Below are positions 8,983 through 16,184 of a stretch of DNA of 64,000 nucleotides, piece after piece. The stretch lies in contig NZ_PQNY01000004.1 in the NCBI RefSeq assembly GCF_002917885.1, forward strand, positions 1 through 64,000, read 5' to 3'. The notes below the pieces were generated by a model. That model did not search any database. It worked only from the letters and a program-made list of their open reading frames with translations, and was not told the DNA's origin. The stretch is from Flavobacterium croceum DSM 17960. GTDB lineage: Bacteria; Bacteroidota; Bacteroidia; Flavobacteriales; Flavobacteriaceae. A program made the translations under genes and the position numbers. Numbering within the stretch: position 1 is the stretch's first letter; every line of letters starts with the position of its first letter.

Positions 8983-9867
8983 ATGAAAACAAAATTATCT
9001 TTTTTTATGCTATTATTATCGATAGCAATGTATTCTCAATTGGCAGGCAAAAAAATTAAGACACCTATTACAGCTATTGACAACCATGTTTATTCTATAG
9101 GAGACAGCTTATCGATAGGTTTTCCTTCAAAAGGAGAAATTTTTCAATATGTTGGTATTTACAAATTTGAATCAGGCTTTAGTACTGCTACTAAAGTGAT
9201 TGGAGTTCTTGCTGGAGATAAAGTTGAAAAAAATGAAATAGTTTTAGCAAAAAAAGATTTATCAAAATTAAAAGCTAAAATAATTCATTTTCAAGACATT
9301 AAAAACACGCTATTTGCATCTTTAGAATACAAAGATGGCTACAGAATATTAATACAGCTTAATGAGGCTTTAAAGTCTAGAGAAATAATTTCGAACAGTA
9401 AAGAGTATAATGATAAATTTCTAGAAAATACAACAGCCGATATTAATAGCGATAAAACAATTATTAAGAGTTTTAACTCAGACTATAAACTACAACTCGT
9501 ATCTTGTATAGGCAACAAAAACGACCAAACTGTAACTGTAAACTTACTAGTAAGCCATAAGCTACCTCATCAAAGTATTTCCTTTGGTCATTACGTAGGG
9601 GACGGCAACAATCTTGTATACGATTTTAGTGGTAATTTTTATCCCTTAAAAAGTGTGAAATTTGGCTCAAGTAGTCAATTAGGTATTTATAACGGGAAAT
9701 TACCTACAAATGTTCCTATAAATATTTCTTTAACATACAAACAAATATTACCCGAAGTAAAAGAGCTAAGTTTCTTAACCAGTAATTTTTCTTTTGGTGC
9801 GTTTGATGACTATCATAAAGAAAATGGTGTACTCGAAATATCAAATCTAAAAATAGATTGGAAATAA
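8983..9867 (+). CDS. Secreted protein of unknown function
   Basis: 294 residues. Signal peptide at the N-terminus (MKTKLSFFMLLLSIAMYSQ, probable cleavage near residue 19). The mature part is Lys-rich and predicted mostly beta, with no Cys pair, no catalytic motif and no T9SS sorting domain, so it is probably periplasmic. I do not recognise the family. It has its own candidate promoter (8927-8934) and a strong terminator (9881-9930), so it is a single-gene unit convergent with the HMA/TonB receptor operon. Confidence 0.75.
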   Translation: MKTKLSFFMLLLSIAMYSQLAGKKIKTPITAIDNHVYSIGDSLSIGFPSKGEIFQYVGIYKFESGFSTATKVIGVLAGDKVEKNEIVLAKKDLSKLKAKIIHFQDIKNTLFASLEYKDGYRILIQLNEALKSREIISNSKEYNDKFLENTTADINSDKTIIKSFNSDYKLQLVSCIGNKNDQTVTVNLLVSHKLPHQSISFGHYVGDGNNLVYDFSGNFYPLKSVKFGSSSQLGIYNGKLPTNVPINISLTYKQILPEVKELSFLTSNFSFGAFDDYHKENGVLEISNLKIDWK

Positions 9868-9880
9868 AAATAATAATTTA

Positions 9881-9930
9881 AAGACTTATTCTGCAATATA
9901 CTTTTGTACAGAATAAGTCTTTTTATTTTA
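9881..9930. terminator. Bidirectional terminator between convergent units
   Basis: Perfect 13-base arms (AAGACTTATTCTG 9881-9893, CAGAATAAGTCTT 9909-9921), a 15-base loop, TTTTATTTT on the plus side and A-rich sequence on the left. It serves the gene ending at 9867 and the minus-strand gene ending at 9935. Confidence 0.88.
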
Positions 9931-9934
9931 ATAA

Positions 9935-10282
9935 TTATTCCTTTCTAGTATACTTACAACAGCTGTGTAAATTTTCGTAATCTTCTTGGGTTGCTTTTAC
10001 ATTTTGGGTATCGTGACCTACTTTAGCCACGGCTGTTTCTACCTGTAGCAATGTGCATTTTTCTTCATTAATAATAAGGTGTAACAAATTATCGTCTAGG
10101 TGATATTCTGCGCTTTTAACGCCTTTTACACTGTAGGCTGCCTTCTCTATTCGCTTTTTACACAAATCGCAGTTGCCACTTACTTCTATATCGTATTTGG
10201 CGTTTTTATTTTTCTTTTCTTGGCTTAGTCCGCTTACAGAAATGAATAAAACAAAAACTAATATTACATTTTTAATTTGCAT
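9935..10282 (-). CDS. Periplasmic heavy-metal-associated (HMA) domain protein
   Basis: 115 residues from the ATG at 10280-10282, which gives a standard signal peptide (MQIKNVILVFVLFISVSGLSQ). An in-frame ATG at 10331-10333 would add 17 residues before it and cannot be excluded. The HMA fold follows: KYDIEVSGNCDLCKKRIEKA holds the metal-binding pair CxxC (variant NCDLC), then VKGVKSAEYHLDDNLLHLII. The tail carries an extra HSCCKY cluster. HMA proteins with CxxC bind Cu(I) or similar soft metals; the exact metal is inferred. It lies downstream of the TonB-dependent receptor and probably in its operon (94 bases between stop and start), suggesting it receives or buffers imported metal in the periplasm. 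Confidence 0.82.
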   Translation of the reverse strand: MQIKNVILVFVLFISVSGLSQEKKNKNAKYDIEVSGNCDLCKKRIEKAAYSVKGVKSAEYHLDDNLLHLIINEEKCTLLQVETAVAKVGHDTQNVKATQEDYENLHSCCKYTRKE

Positions 10283-10376
10283 TTGATGATTTTGAATTGT
10301 TTGCAACAAACTTGTTGATAATAGTGATTTCATATCTTATATTATTTTTGTAATTTTTATTACAGTTTTTACTTAT

Positions 10377-12380
10377 TTAATAAATTTTAAAACGCAGTCC
10401 TAGATAATACATTTGTCCAAAAACAGGTGCGTAAAGTATTGTGGTGTCAAAATGATTACTAAAAGGATTATGACTTCCTAAAATAGCTTTTTCCTGACGG
10501 TAATTTCCTATATTTTCTCCTCCAAGATACATTTCAAATTTTTTAGAAAAAATTCGAGTAAGTTGAGCATTTATCAATCCGTAAGTAGAAGAAAAACTAG
10601 GCAATTGTTCTGTTATAGGGTTTTGAGTAGTATTGGGTAATTGTTGTTTCCCTACAACATGCAATGTGGCATCGAGTTTCCAATAGGCATCATTGTTTTG
10701 GTGTGTTTCGTACTCAATATTGGCAAAAAATCGATTTTTGGGTTGCAACGGACGTTGAAAATCTCCCAACAAATAGGTTGTTTTTATGTCATAATATTTA
10801 TAAGAAAATCTCATGTTTAGATGTTTTATCACATTATAATTCAAATCAAATTGCACACTATTGGCATACGATTTCCCTTTTAAATTATAAAACAATACTT
10901 CTTGCGCACTTTGCATAAGATCTACTACAACCTGATTTTTAAAATCGGTTCTATATGCATCGATTGTAAATTCTGCCGAACGAGAAAAAAGAGAAAATTT
11001 TTGATTAAAACTAAAACCGTAATTCCAAGCAATTTCAGGATTTAAACCATACAATTTTCCCGCAGAATCTAGAATAGAAAACTGCCTAGAACTCGCAAAC
11101 AAATTTTGGTTTTCGGCAAAAATATTAGCTGCTCTTTTACCTCTACCTGCCGAGAATCGAAATACTCCTTTATTCCAAGCCAAATATTTTACGTGTAGTC
11201 TTGGGGTAAAAAACAAACCTAATCTATTTTGATAGTCTACTCTTGTGCCGAGTACATAGCTTAACTTTTCATTGGCATCAAAAGTATATTCTGCATATGC
11301 TCCAACACCCGAATCTATACGATTGTAGTTTGTATAGAGTGCATATTCTAGATATTTATCGGCATTAAAATTAATACCTACAGCAAACTTATGGTGTAGA
11401 TTGTTAATAATCGAGTTAAAAATAAGATTGGAGTAAAAACTTTCTTGCTTGATATGGTATGTATTAAGCCCAAAATAAGATTGTTGGTTATGAAATGAAT
11501 AAGCATTTTGAAAACCAATACTTTGAAAAGGCATATCTTTAAATACATAACCAATTTTTGAAGACAAATCAATGCGTTCGGTATTAATTTCAGATCCCCA
11601 ATAGTTCGTTGTAAACTTATCTGTATCGGGGTTAAAACGAACATCTCCTGTTTGCTTATCGTCTTTGAGATATTTTATATTAAAAAATGTGACCCAACCT
11701 TTTTTAGCATTAGTGTACTGCCATCTATTTGTAATATTAATTTGTTTAGACAAAGGGTTATCTAAAAAATTATCATGATTCATGTCTGTTTTTCCAGTTC
11801 GTACATTAGTATGAATGTAAAAACTTGTAGCAAAATTATCTGACAACTTATGACTTACTTGTGTATTTAACTCATACCGACTACCTGTATCGGCATAAGC
11901 ATTAATAAATAACGGGATATCTTTTAGAGGTTTTATTAACTCTGTATTAATTTGTCCCGATATACTTTCGTAACCATTTACTACGCTTCCTGCTCCTTTG
12001 GTTATTTGTATACTTTCTACCCAAGTTCCGGGCACAAAAGACAATCCATAAACTTGAGATGCTCCTCTTACAGAAGGAATATTCTCTTCGGCTATAAGTA
12101 TATATGGGCTTGTAAGCCCCAACATTTTTATTTGTTTTGTTCCAGTAAGAGCGTCCGAAAAATTAACATCAATAGACGGATTGGTTTCAAAACTTTCTGC
12201 CAAATTGCAACAAGCAGCTTTAAGAAGCTCTTTACTGGTTACAATGGTTGTATTTCCTACTTTGTTAGTAGCTTTTTGCATGCCTTTTTGCTTGTTTTCG
12301 ATAACTACTTCTTTGAGCTGCTTTTGCCCAAACGAAATAACAGAAAACAATACCAAAATAGCACTTAGGGTATGTTTCAT
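10377..12380 (-). CDS. TonB-dependent outer membrane receptor, probable metal or metal-complex uptake
   Basis: 667 residues. Signal peptide MKHTLSAILVLFSVISFGQ, then directly a plug domain (NTTIVTSKELLKAACCNLAESFETNPSID ... GTWVESIQITKGAGSVVNGYESISGQIN), followed by a 22-strand-type beta barrel ending in an aromatic-rich strand (FGQMYYLGLRFKIY). There is no N-terminal carboxypeptidase-like domain and no neighbouring SusD, so it is not a SusC-type glycan importer. The plug contains an unusual Cys pair (KAACCNLAES). The neighbours (HMA protein downstream, HYC_CC_PP protein upstream) both carry Cys pairs, so copper or another soft metal is the likely substrate. That assignment is inference from context. 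Confidence 0.88.
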   Translation of the reverse strand: MKHTLSAILVLFSVISFGQKQLKEVVIENKQKGMQKATNKVGNTTIVTSKELLKAACCNLAESFETNPSIDVNFSDALTGTKQIKMLGLTSPYILIAEENIPSVRGASQVYGLSFVPGTWVESIQITKGAGSVVNGYESISGQINTELIKPLKDIPLFINAYADTGSRYELNTQVSHKLSDNFATSFYIHTNVRTGKTDMNHDNFLDNPLSKQINITNRWQYTNAKKGWVTFFNIKYLKDDKQTGDVRFNPDTDKFTTNYWGSEINTERIDLSSKIGYVFKDMPFQSIGFQNAYSFHNQQSYFGLNTYHIKQESFYSNLIFNSIINNLHHKFAVGINFNADKYLEYALYTNYNRIDSGVGAYAEYTFDANEKLSYVLGTRVDYQNRLGLFFTPRLHVKYLAWNKGVFRFSAGRGKRAANIFAENQNLFASSRQFSILDSAGKLYGLNPEIAWNYGFSFNQKFSLFSRSAEFTIDAYRTDFKNQVVVDLMQSAQEVLFYNLKGKSYANSVQFDLNYNVIKHLNMRFSYKYYDIKTTYLLGDFQRPLQPKNRFFANIEYETHQNNDAYWKLDATLHVVGKQQLPNTTQNPITEQLPSFSSTYGLINAQLTRIFSKKFEMYLGGENIGNYRQEKAILGSHNPFSNHFDTTILYAPVFGQMYYLGLRFKIY

Positions 12381-12432
12381 ACGAACTATTTTTACATTAA
12401 ACTTTTATTATAAATCGAGTATAATGTAAAAT

Positions 12433-12831
12433 TTATGCGTAAAAAATGTATTGATGATAGAGTTTATAAAAAGGCGGTGCATGTACTTGACAATAATACT
12501 GAGGTGTATTATTTTTAACAGGAAAATAATCTGGTCTTGATAAATAAGTAATACAAATTTCTGGAACTAAGATAGCTACACATTGAAAATCTAAAGATTG
12601 AACAATAGTATGTTCTTGTTTTTCTACAGATTTTACAATTTTGGTATCGCAACATTTTGAGTCGCGCTCTACAACTCCACAACAAGATGCTTCAATTTCA
12701 TGCAAAGAAATATAAGACGAAGTGATAGAAGCAATTTCATTATCACAAAAATGAACATTAAAAGCTACTCCTACTTGAGAAAACATGAGGAATGTACTTA
12801 AAAATACAGCTATATATTTTTTGATGTTCAT
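12433..12831 (-). CDS. HYC_CC_PP family small secreted protein
   Basis: 132 residues. Signal-like N-terminus (MNIKKYIAVFLSTFLMFSQVGVA), then the three marks of this Bacteroidota family: an H-aromatic-C motif (FNVHFCDNE), Cys pairs (ASCCGV and SKCCDTK) and a C-terminal PP (QVHAPPFYK). Function is not established for the family. It lies 52 bases upstream of the TonB-dependent receptor gene on the same strand. The repeated His/Cys motifs suggest metal binding, which is inference. A -7-like TACTTTTG (minus strand, 12843-12836) lies almost against the start codon and would give a leaderless mRNA. Confidence 0.75.
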   Translation of the reverse strand: MNIKKYIAVFLSTFLMFSQVGVAFNVHFCDNEIASITSSYISLHEIEASCCGVVERDSKCCDTKIVKSVEKQEHTIVQSLDFQCVAILVPEICITYLSRPDYFPVKNNTPQYYCQVHAPPFYKLYHQYIFYA

Positions 12832-12859
12832 GCTACAAAAGTAGTTAATTATTACTTGT

Positions 12860-13309
12860 TTACAGCACTTTAACTTTTTTTTGATAAAAAAATGCTGGCA
12901 GTAATACTAATAATAATATTGGATGAATAATAAATCGTCTGATGTAAAAGAGTATCATTTTGTGTTCGTAAGCAAAAAATTCTAACACAAAGAAAAAAGA
13001 TATCATAAGTAGCATTCCTACAATGCTGTAAACAAATACAGACACTTTACTTACAGACGCATCTTTAAAAACTATCCAAAGTAACAAAATAGATAAAATA
13101 GAATTGAGATAATACCTAAATCCTAAACTCAAAAACAACTTAACTTTATTTACATTTGGGAGTTTTGCATGAGCAAATTCTCCTTCAAAAAAGGAAAGAA
13201 AAGGATCGTAAAAAACACACTTTTCATAAGCTCTTATCAATACAAAAAGTAGTAAAACAAAAGTTACTAGTATAAATTGCTTTTTATTTTTAAAAATTCT
13301 ATTTTGCAT
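12860..13309 (-). CDS. Exosortase F system-associated membrane protein
   Basis: 149 residues from the ATG at 13307-13309 (MQNRIFKNKKQF). A longer in-frame start lies upstream but would sit deep inside xrtF. About four membrane helices: an N-terminal one (FILVTFVLLLFVLI), one near residues 65-85, one near 88-110 and one near the C-terminus. Between the first two is the soluble segment AYEKCVFYDPFLSFFEGEF. It overlaps the end of xrtF by 11 bases, so translation is probably coupled. In Flavobacteriia this small protein is regularly found next to XrtF and is taken to be part of the same processing system; its exact job is unknown. Confidence 0.8.
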   Translation of the reverse strand: MQNRIFKNKKQFILVTFVLLLFVLIRAYEKCVFYDPFLSFFEGEFAHAKLPNVNKVKLFLSLGFRYYLNSILSILLLWIVFKDASVSKVSVFVYSIVGMLLMISFFFVLEFFAYEHKMILFYIRRFIIHPILLLVLLPAFFYQKKVKVL

Positions 13310-13841
13310 AATAAGAAAATTTATGTATCCAAACAAACCACAAAACAAACACCAAACCGTAAATAACCAACGGAAAAACAATGCCATGCAAAAAATCTTG
13401 ATATGCTGGATAGTAGTATATAGATATAGACAGACAAGTTATTCTAATAATATTAACGATGTAAATTAACACGCTTCCTAAGCACATAAAAGCAAAAGTA
13501 TTGATTATTTTACCTCTAAATGCTACAATAAAACTGATAAACAAAATTAATACACTTACAGCATTACAACCTTCTATAATGCGTACTACCCATTTATTGT
13601 TGTAAAAAACATTCATACAAGGTTCTGTAGTATTGGGTATTGCATAAGCATTACCATCTACAAAATTCATAAATTGTACTGTTTGAGTAGAAACTATTTT
13701 AGTAATTCCATCAACTTCATTTTTTGCCACATCATATTGCGCCAAATAATATTGATACAGAATCGTTGCTAAAATATAAACCGCAAAAAAACGAGCTAAA
13801 AAAAACAGAAAAGGTTTGTATGCTATTAAGGTTTCTTTCAA
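13299..13841 (-). CDS. xrtF: Exosortase family protein XrtF
   Basis: 180 residues, a polytopic inner membrane cysteine transpeptidase/protease of the exosortase/archaeosortase class. The catalytic triad is visible: Cys92 in EGCNAVSV, Arg133 in NIIRITC and His152 in FLHGIVFP, with four to five membrane helices. Exosortases recognise a C-terminal sorting signal on exported proteins and cleave or transfer it. No target protein is evident in the window. The 69-base gap to the divergent GAF gene carries the promoters. The rest of the operon is the associated membrane protein gene downstream. Confidence 0.9.
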   Translation of the reverse strand: MKETLIAYKPFLFFLARFFAVYILATILYQYYLAQYDVAKNEVDGITKIVSTQTVQFMNFVDGNAYAIPNTTEPCMNVFYNNKWVVRIIEGCNAVSVLILFISFIVAFRGKIINTFAFMCLGSVLIYIVNIIRITCLSISIYYYPAYQDFLHGIVFPLVIYGLVFVLWFVWIHKFSYYAK

Positions 13842-13888
13842 AATATTATTTTTTGTAAAATTAATTATATTCTAAAATTTTGCTGTAG

Positions 13889-13896
13889 TATTTTTG
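13889..13896 (+). promoter_or_regulatory. Candidate -7 box of the GAF protein gene
   Basis: TATTTTTG fits TAnnTTTG and lies 15 bases before the ATG at 13911. -33 is unclear. Confidence 0.38.
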
Positions 13897-13910
13897 TAAA
13901 AAATAAAACT

Positions 13911-14369
13911 ATGAATTTCGACGTATTAAAAAGCACTGTAACAGATATAATAGAGAATAATAATTTAGATATTGATAGTAGATTAAAAAACATCTGTAGT
14001 GTATTGCAAGAAAATGTTTCTTATTACAATTGGGTTGGTTTTTATTTTGCCAATCATGATACCAAAACACTACATTTAGGCCCTTATGTAGGTGCTGCTA
14101 CAGACCATACTGTAATCCCATTTGGCAAAGGAATTTGTGGGCAAGTTGCAGAATCGAATAAAAACTTTGTTGTACCCGATGTGAGTGCTCAAGATAATTA
14201 TATTGCTTGTAGTATAACTGTAAAATCTGAAATTGTAGTGCCCATTTTTGTTAATGAAAAAAATATCGGACAAATAGACATTGATAGTCATGTAATAAAT
14301 CCATTTACAAAAAACGATGAGATTTTTTTAGAATTTATAGCAGAAAAAGTAGCCACCCTTTTTAAATAA
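13911..14369 (+). CDS. GAF domain protein, free methionine-(R)-sulfoxide reductase (fRMsr)-like
   Basis: 152 residues, a single GAF domain with the fRMsr signature: NWVGFYF, LGPYVG, PFGKGICGQVAE, VPDVSAQDNYIACSI, SEIVVPI and QIDIDS. fRMsr enzymes reduce free Met-R-sulfoxide with Cys residues. Here the Cys of GKGIC and of YIACS are kept, but the third family Cys, expected between the LGP and PFG motifs, is missing (the stretch reads GAATDHTV). Activity may persist with two Cys or the protein may be a ligand-binding relative. Divergent from xrtF; single gene. Confidence 0.8.
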   Translation: MNFDVLKSTVTDIIENNNLDIDSRLKNICSVLQENVSYYNWVGFYFANHDTKTLHLGPYVGAATDHTVIPFGKGICGQVAESNKNFVVPDVSAQDNYIACSITVKSEIVVPIFVNEKNIGQIDIDSHVINPFTKNDEIFLEFIAEKVATLFK

Positions 14370-14414
14370 TAGTTAATTTGTTTTTCAATAAATTTCAAAA
14401 AACATATTCTTTGT

Positions 14415-14422
14415 TACATTTG
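14415..14422 (+). promoter_or_regulatory. Candidate -7 box of the antiporter gene
   Basis: TACATTTG fits TAnnTTTG. TTTC at 14393-14396 lies 18 bases upstream as a weak -33. The 21 bases 14414-14434 are identical to 24069-24089, upstream of another gene. Confidence 0.55.
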
Positions 14423-14442
14423 CATTCTAAAAAGTAAACAAA

Positions 14443-15669
14443 ATGCACTTTAGCCTACCCAGTTTAGAACTTCCGTTTTTTGTAAACTTATTGCTTTTAC
14501 TTGTAGTAGCGCGAATTTTTGGCGAAATAATGGAGCGTTTTAAACAACCCGCTATGATTGGAGAAATTTTAGCAGGTGTTCTATTAGGCCCTTCCATGCT
14601 AAATTTTATTCATCGCACCGAAGATTTAAAGGTAATTTCAGAATTGGGTGTTTTTTTATTAGTGATTATTGCAGGGTTAGAAATTAATTTTGACGATATC
14701 ATTAAATCCATTAGAGGAAAAAATATTGTAATCTCTCTTCTTGCTTTCTTTTTACCGATACTTTCAGGGTTTTTAGTAGGTCATTTTTACAATCAAGACG
14801 TACTTACCACAATTTTTATTGGTCTTTGTGTTGCTATTACCGCTTTGCCCGTTAGTGTACGTATACTCATGGATTTAGGCAAACTTAACTCACCCGTAGG
14901 GCAACGTATAATATCTGTTGCAATTTTTGACGATGTAATTGCTTTAACCGTACTCGGTATTTTATTAGATTTAAAAGATGTAGAAAAAACATTCTCTACA
15001 GTTACCTCAACTGTTGTGTTCACATTGCTTAAATTAATATTCTTTTTAGCGATAATTGCTATCACATATAAGTTTATTAGAAAATTTTCCAAACGAGAAA
15101 ATTTTATAGAAAACCAACTTAACCTAATCTTATCTTATTTAAAAGGTAAAGAATCGCTCTTTGCTGTATTTTTTGTATTTATATTAATATTTGCATCTAT
15201 TACCGAAAGCATTGGTCTTCACTTTATTATAGGTGCTTTTTTTGCATCAATGCTTATTTCTAAAGATTTAATAGGCGAAAAACATCTCGAAACATTCCAT
15301 AATACCACCAATAGCATGGCAATGGGTTTTTTGGCACCTATCTTTTTTGCAGGGATTGGTTTAGAGTTTCAAATATCGTCTATTGAAAACTATGGATTGC
15401 TATGTGCTATTATTATTGTTTCATTTATATCTAAAATTGCTGGAGGCTTTATTGGAGGAAAATTTGTAGGTTTAAACAATCGATTTTCATTTGCCTTGGG
15501 CATAGGACTAAATGCACGTGGCATAATGGAACTTGTTATTGCAAATATCGCCTACAAATCTGGAATTATCAATATAGAAATTTTTTCTATGCTTGTTATC
15601 ATGGGGCTCGTAACAACATTAGCCACGCCAATTATGCTAAAAAAATCATTAGACCGTATAACAGAATAG
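14443..15669 (+). CDS. Cation:proton antiporter, CPA2 (KefB/NapA-like)
   Basis: 408 residues with about 12 membrane helices. The motifs are those of the Na+/H+ exchanger domain: an N-terminal RIFGEIMERFKQPAMIGEILAGVLLGPS, the paired aspartates in VAIFDDVIALTVLG, which mark the ion-binding site of electrogenic CPA2 carriers, and the C-terminal GIGLNARGIMELVI. No TrkA-N or other cytoplasmic regulatory domain is attached. It exchanges Na+ or K+ for protons across the inner membrane; which ion cannot be told from sequence. It has its own candidate promoter and no obvious operon partner. Confidence 0.9.
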   Translation: MHFSLPSLELPFFVNLLLLLVVARIFGEIMERFKQPAMIGEILAGVLLGPSMLNFIHRTEDLKVISELGVFLLVIIAGLEINFDDIIKSIRGKNIVISLLAFFLPILSGFLVGHFYNQDVLTTIFIGLCVAITALPVSVRILMDLGKLNSPVGQRIISVAIFDDVIALTVLGILLDLKDVEKTFSTVTSTVVFTLLKLIFFLAIIAITYKFIRKFSKRENFIENQLNLILSYLKGKESLFAVFFVFILIFASITESIGLHFIIGAFFASMLISKDLIGEKHLETFHNTTNSMAMGFLAPIFFAGIGLEFQISSIENYGLLCAIIIVSFISKIAGGFIGGKFVGLNNRFSFALGIGLNARGIMELVIANIAYKSGIINIEIFSMLVIMGLVTTLATPIMLKKSLDRITE

Positions 15670-15685
15670 CATTTTTGAAATATAC

Positions 15686-15716
15686 TTTGGATTTTAAAAA
15701 AATAAAATTACCTTTG
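15686..15716 (+). promoter_or_regulatory. rpsO promoter, full Bacteroidota consensus
   Basis: TTTG (15686-15689), 19 bases, TACCTTTG (15709-15716), followed by C. This matches the TTTG-N19-TAnnTTTG consensus of the phylum exactly. Expected leader is about 48 bases before the rpsO ATG at 15771. Confidence 0.82.
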
Positions 15717-15770
15717 CAACCGAATTGAGAAAAACTCAATCTACATAATAATCATTTAAATAATATTAGC

Positions 15771-16040
15771 ATGTACTTGACTAAAGAAGTAAAAGGAGAA
15801 ATTTTTGCAAAACATGGCGGTTCTACAACCAACACAGGTTCTACAGAAGGACAAATTGCGTTGTTTACATTTAGAATTAACCATTTAACAGAACACTTGA
15901 AAAAAAATCGTCACGATTTTAATACCGAGCGTTCTCTAGTAAAATTGGTAGGTAAAAGAAGAAGCCACCTAGATTATTTGAAAAGAAAAGATATCAACAA
16001 ATATAGAGAGTTGATCAAAGAATTAGGTATCAGAAAATAA
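15771..16040 (+). CDS. rpsO: 30S ribosomal protein S15
   Basis: 89 residues, the normal length for S15. Shows the family core: GSTEGQIALFTFRINHLTEHLKKNRHDFNTERSL and GKRRSHLDYLKRKD, with the C-terminal ELIKELGIRK. It binds the central domain of 16S rRNA early in 30S assembly. It sits directly upstream of pnp, the same order as in many other bacteria, but a strong terminator lies between the two genes here. Driven by the consensus promoter at 15686-15716. Confidence 0.98.
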   Translation: MYLTKEVKGEIFAKHGGSTTNTGSTEGQIALFTFRINHLTEHLKKNRHDFNTERSLVKLVGKRRSHLDYLKRKDINKYRELIKELGIRK

Positions 16041-16050
16041 ATACCATATA

Positions 16051-16076
16051 AAGAGGCGCTTTTGTGCCTCTTTTTG
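16051..16076 (+). terminator. Terminator between rpsO and pnp
   Basis: AAGAGGC (16051-16057) pairs with GCCTCTT (16066-16072), the stem extends inward by a G-T and a C-G pair, the loop is TTTT, and a T-run follows. pnp must have its own start or depend on read-through. Confidence 0.85.
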
Positions 16077-16184
16077 TTTAAAAAAATAGTAAAAAAAAGT
16101 TTGGTTTTTCATTGGGTTATCAAAACAACTACACAACAACAACACAACTAACCCTAATTGTTTAAAACGAATTATTAGATTTTT

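Noticed and set aside
10377..12380. SusC-type glycan importer
   Set aside because: No SusD gene, no carboxypeptidase-like N-terminal domain, and neighbours point to metal handling.
12860..13387. Longer start for the exosortase-associated protein
   Set aside because: It would overlap xrtF by 89 bases and add an extra helix; the ATG at 13309 gives an 11-base overlap typical of coupled genes.
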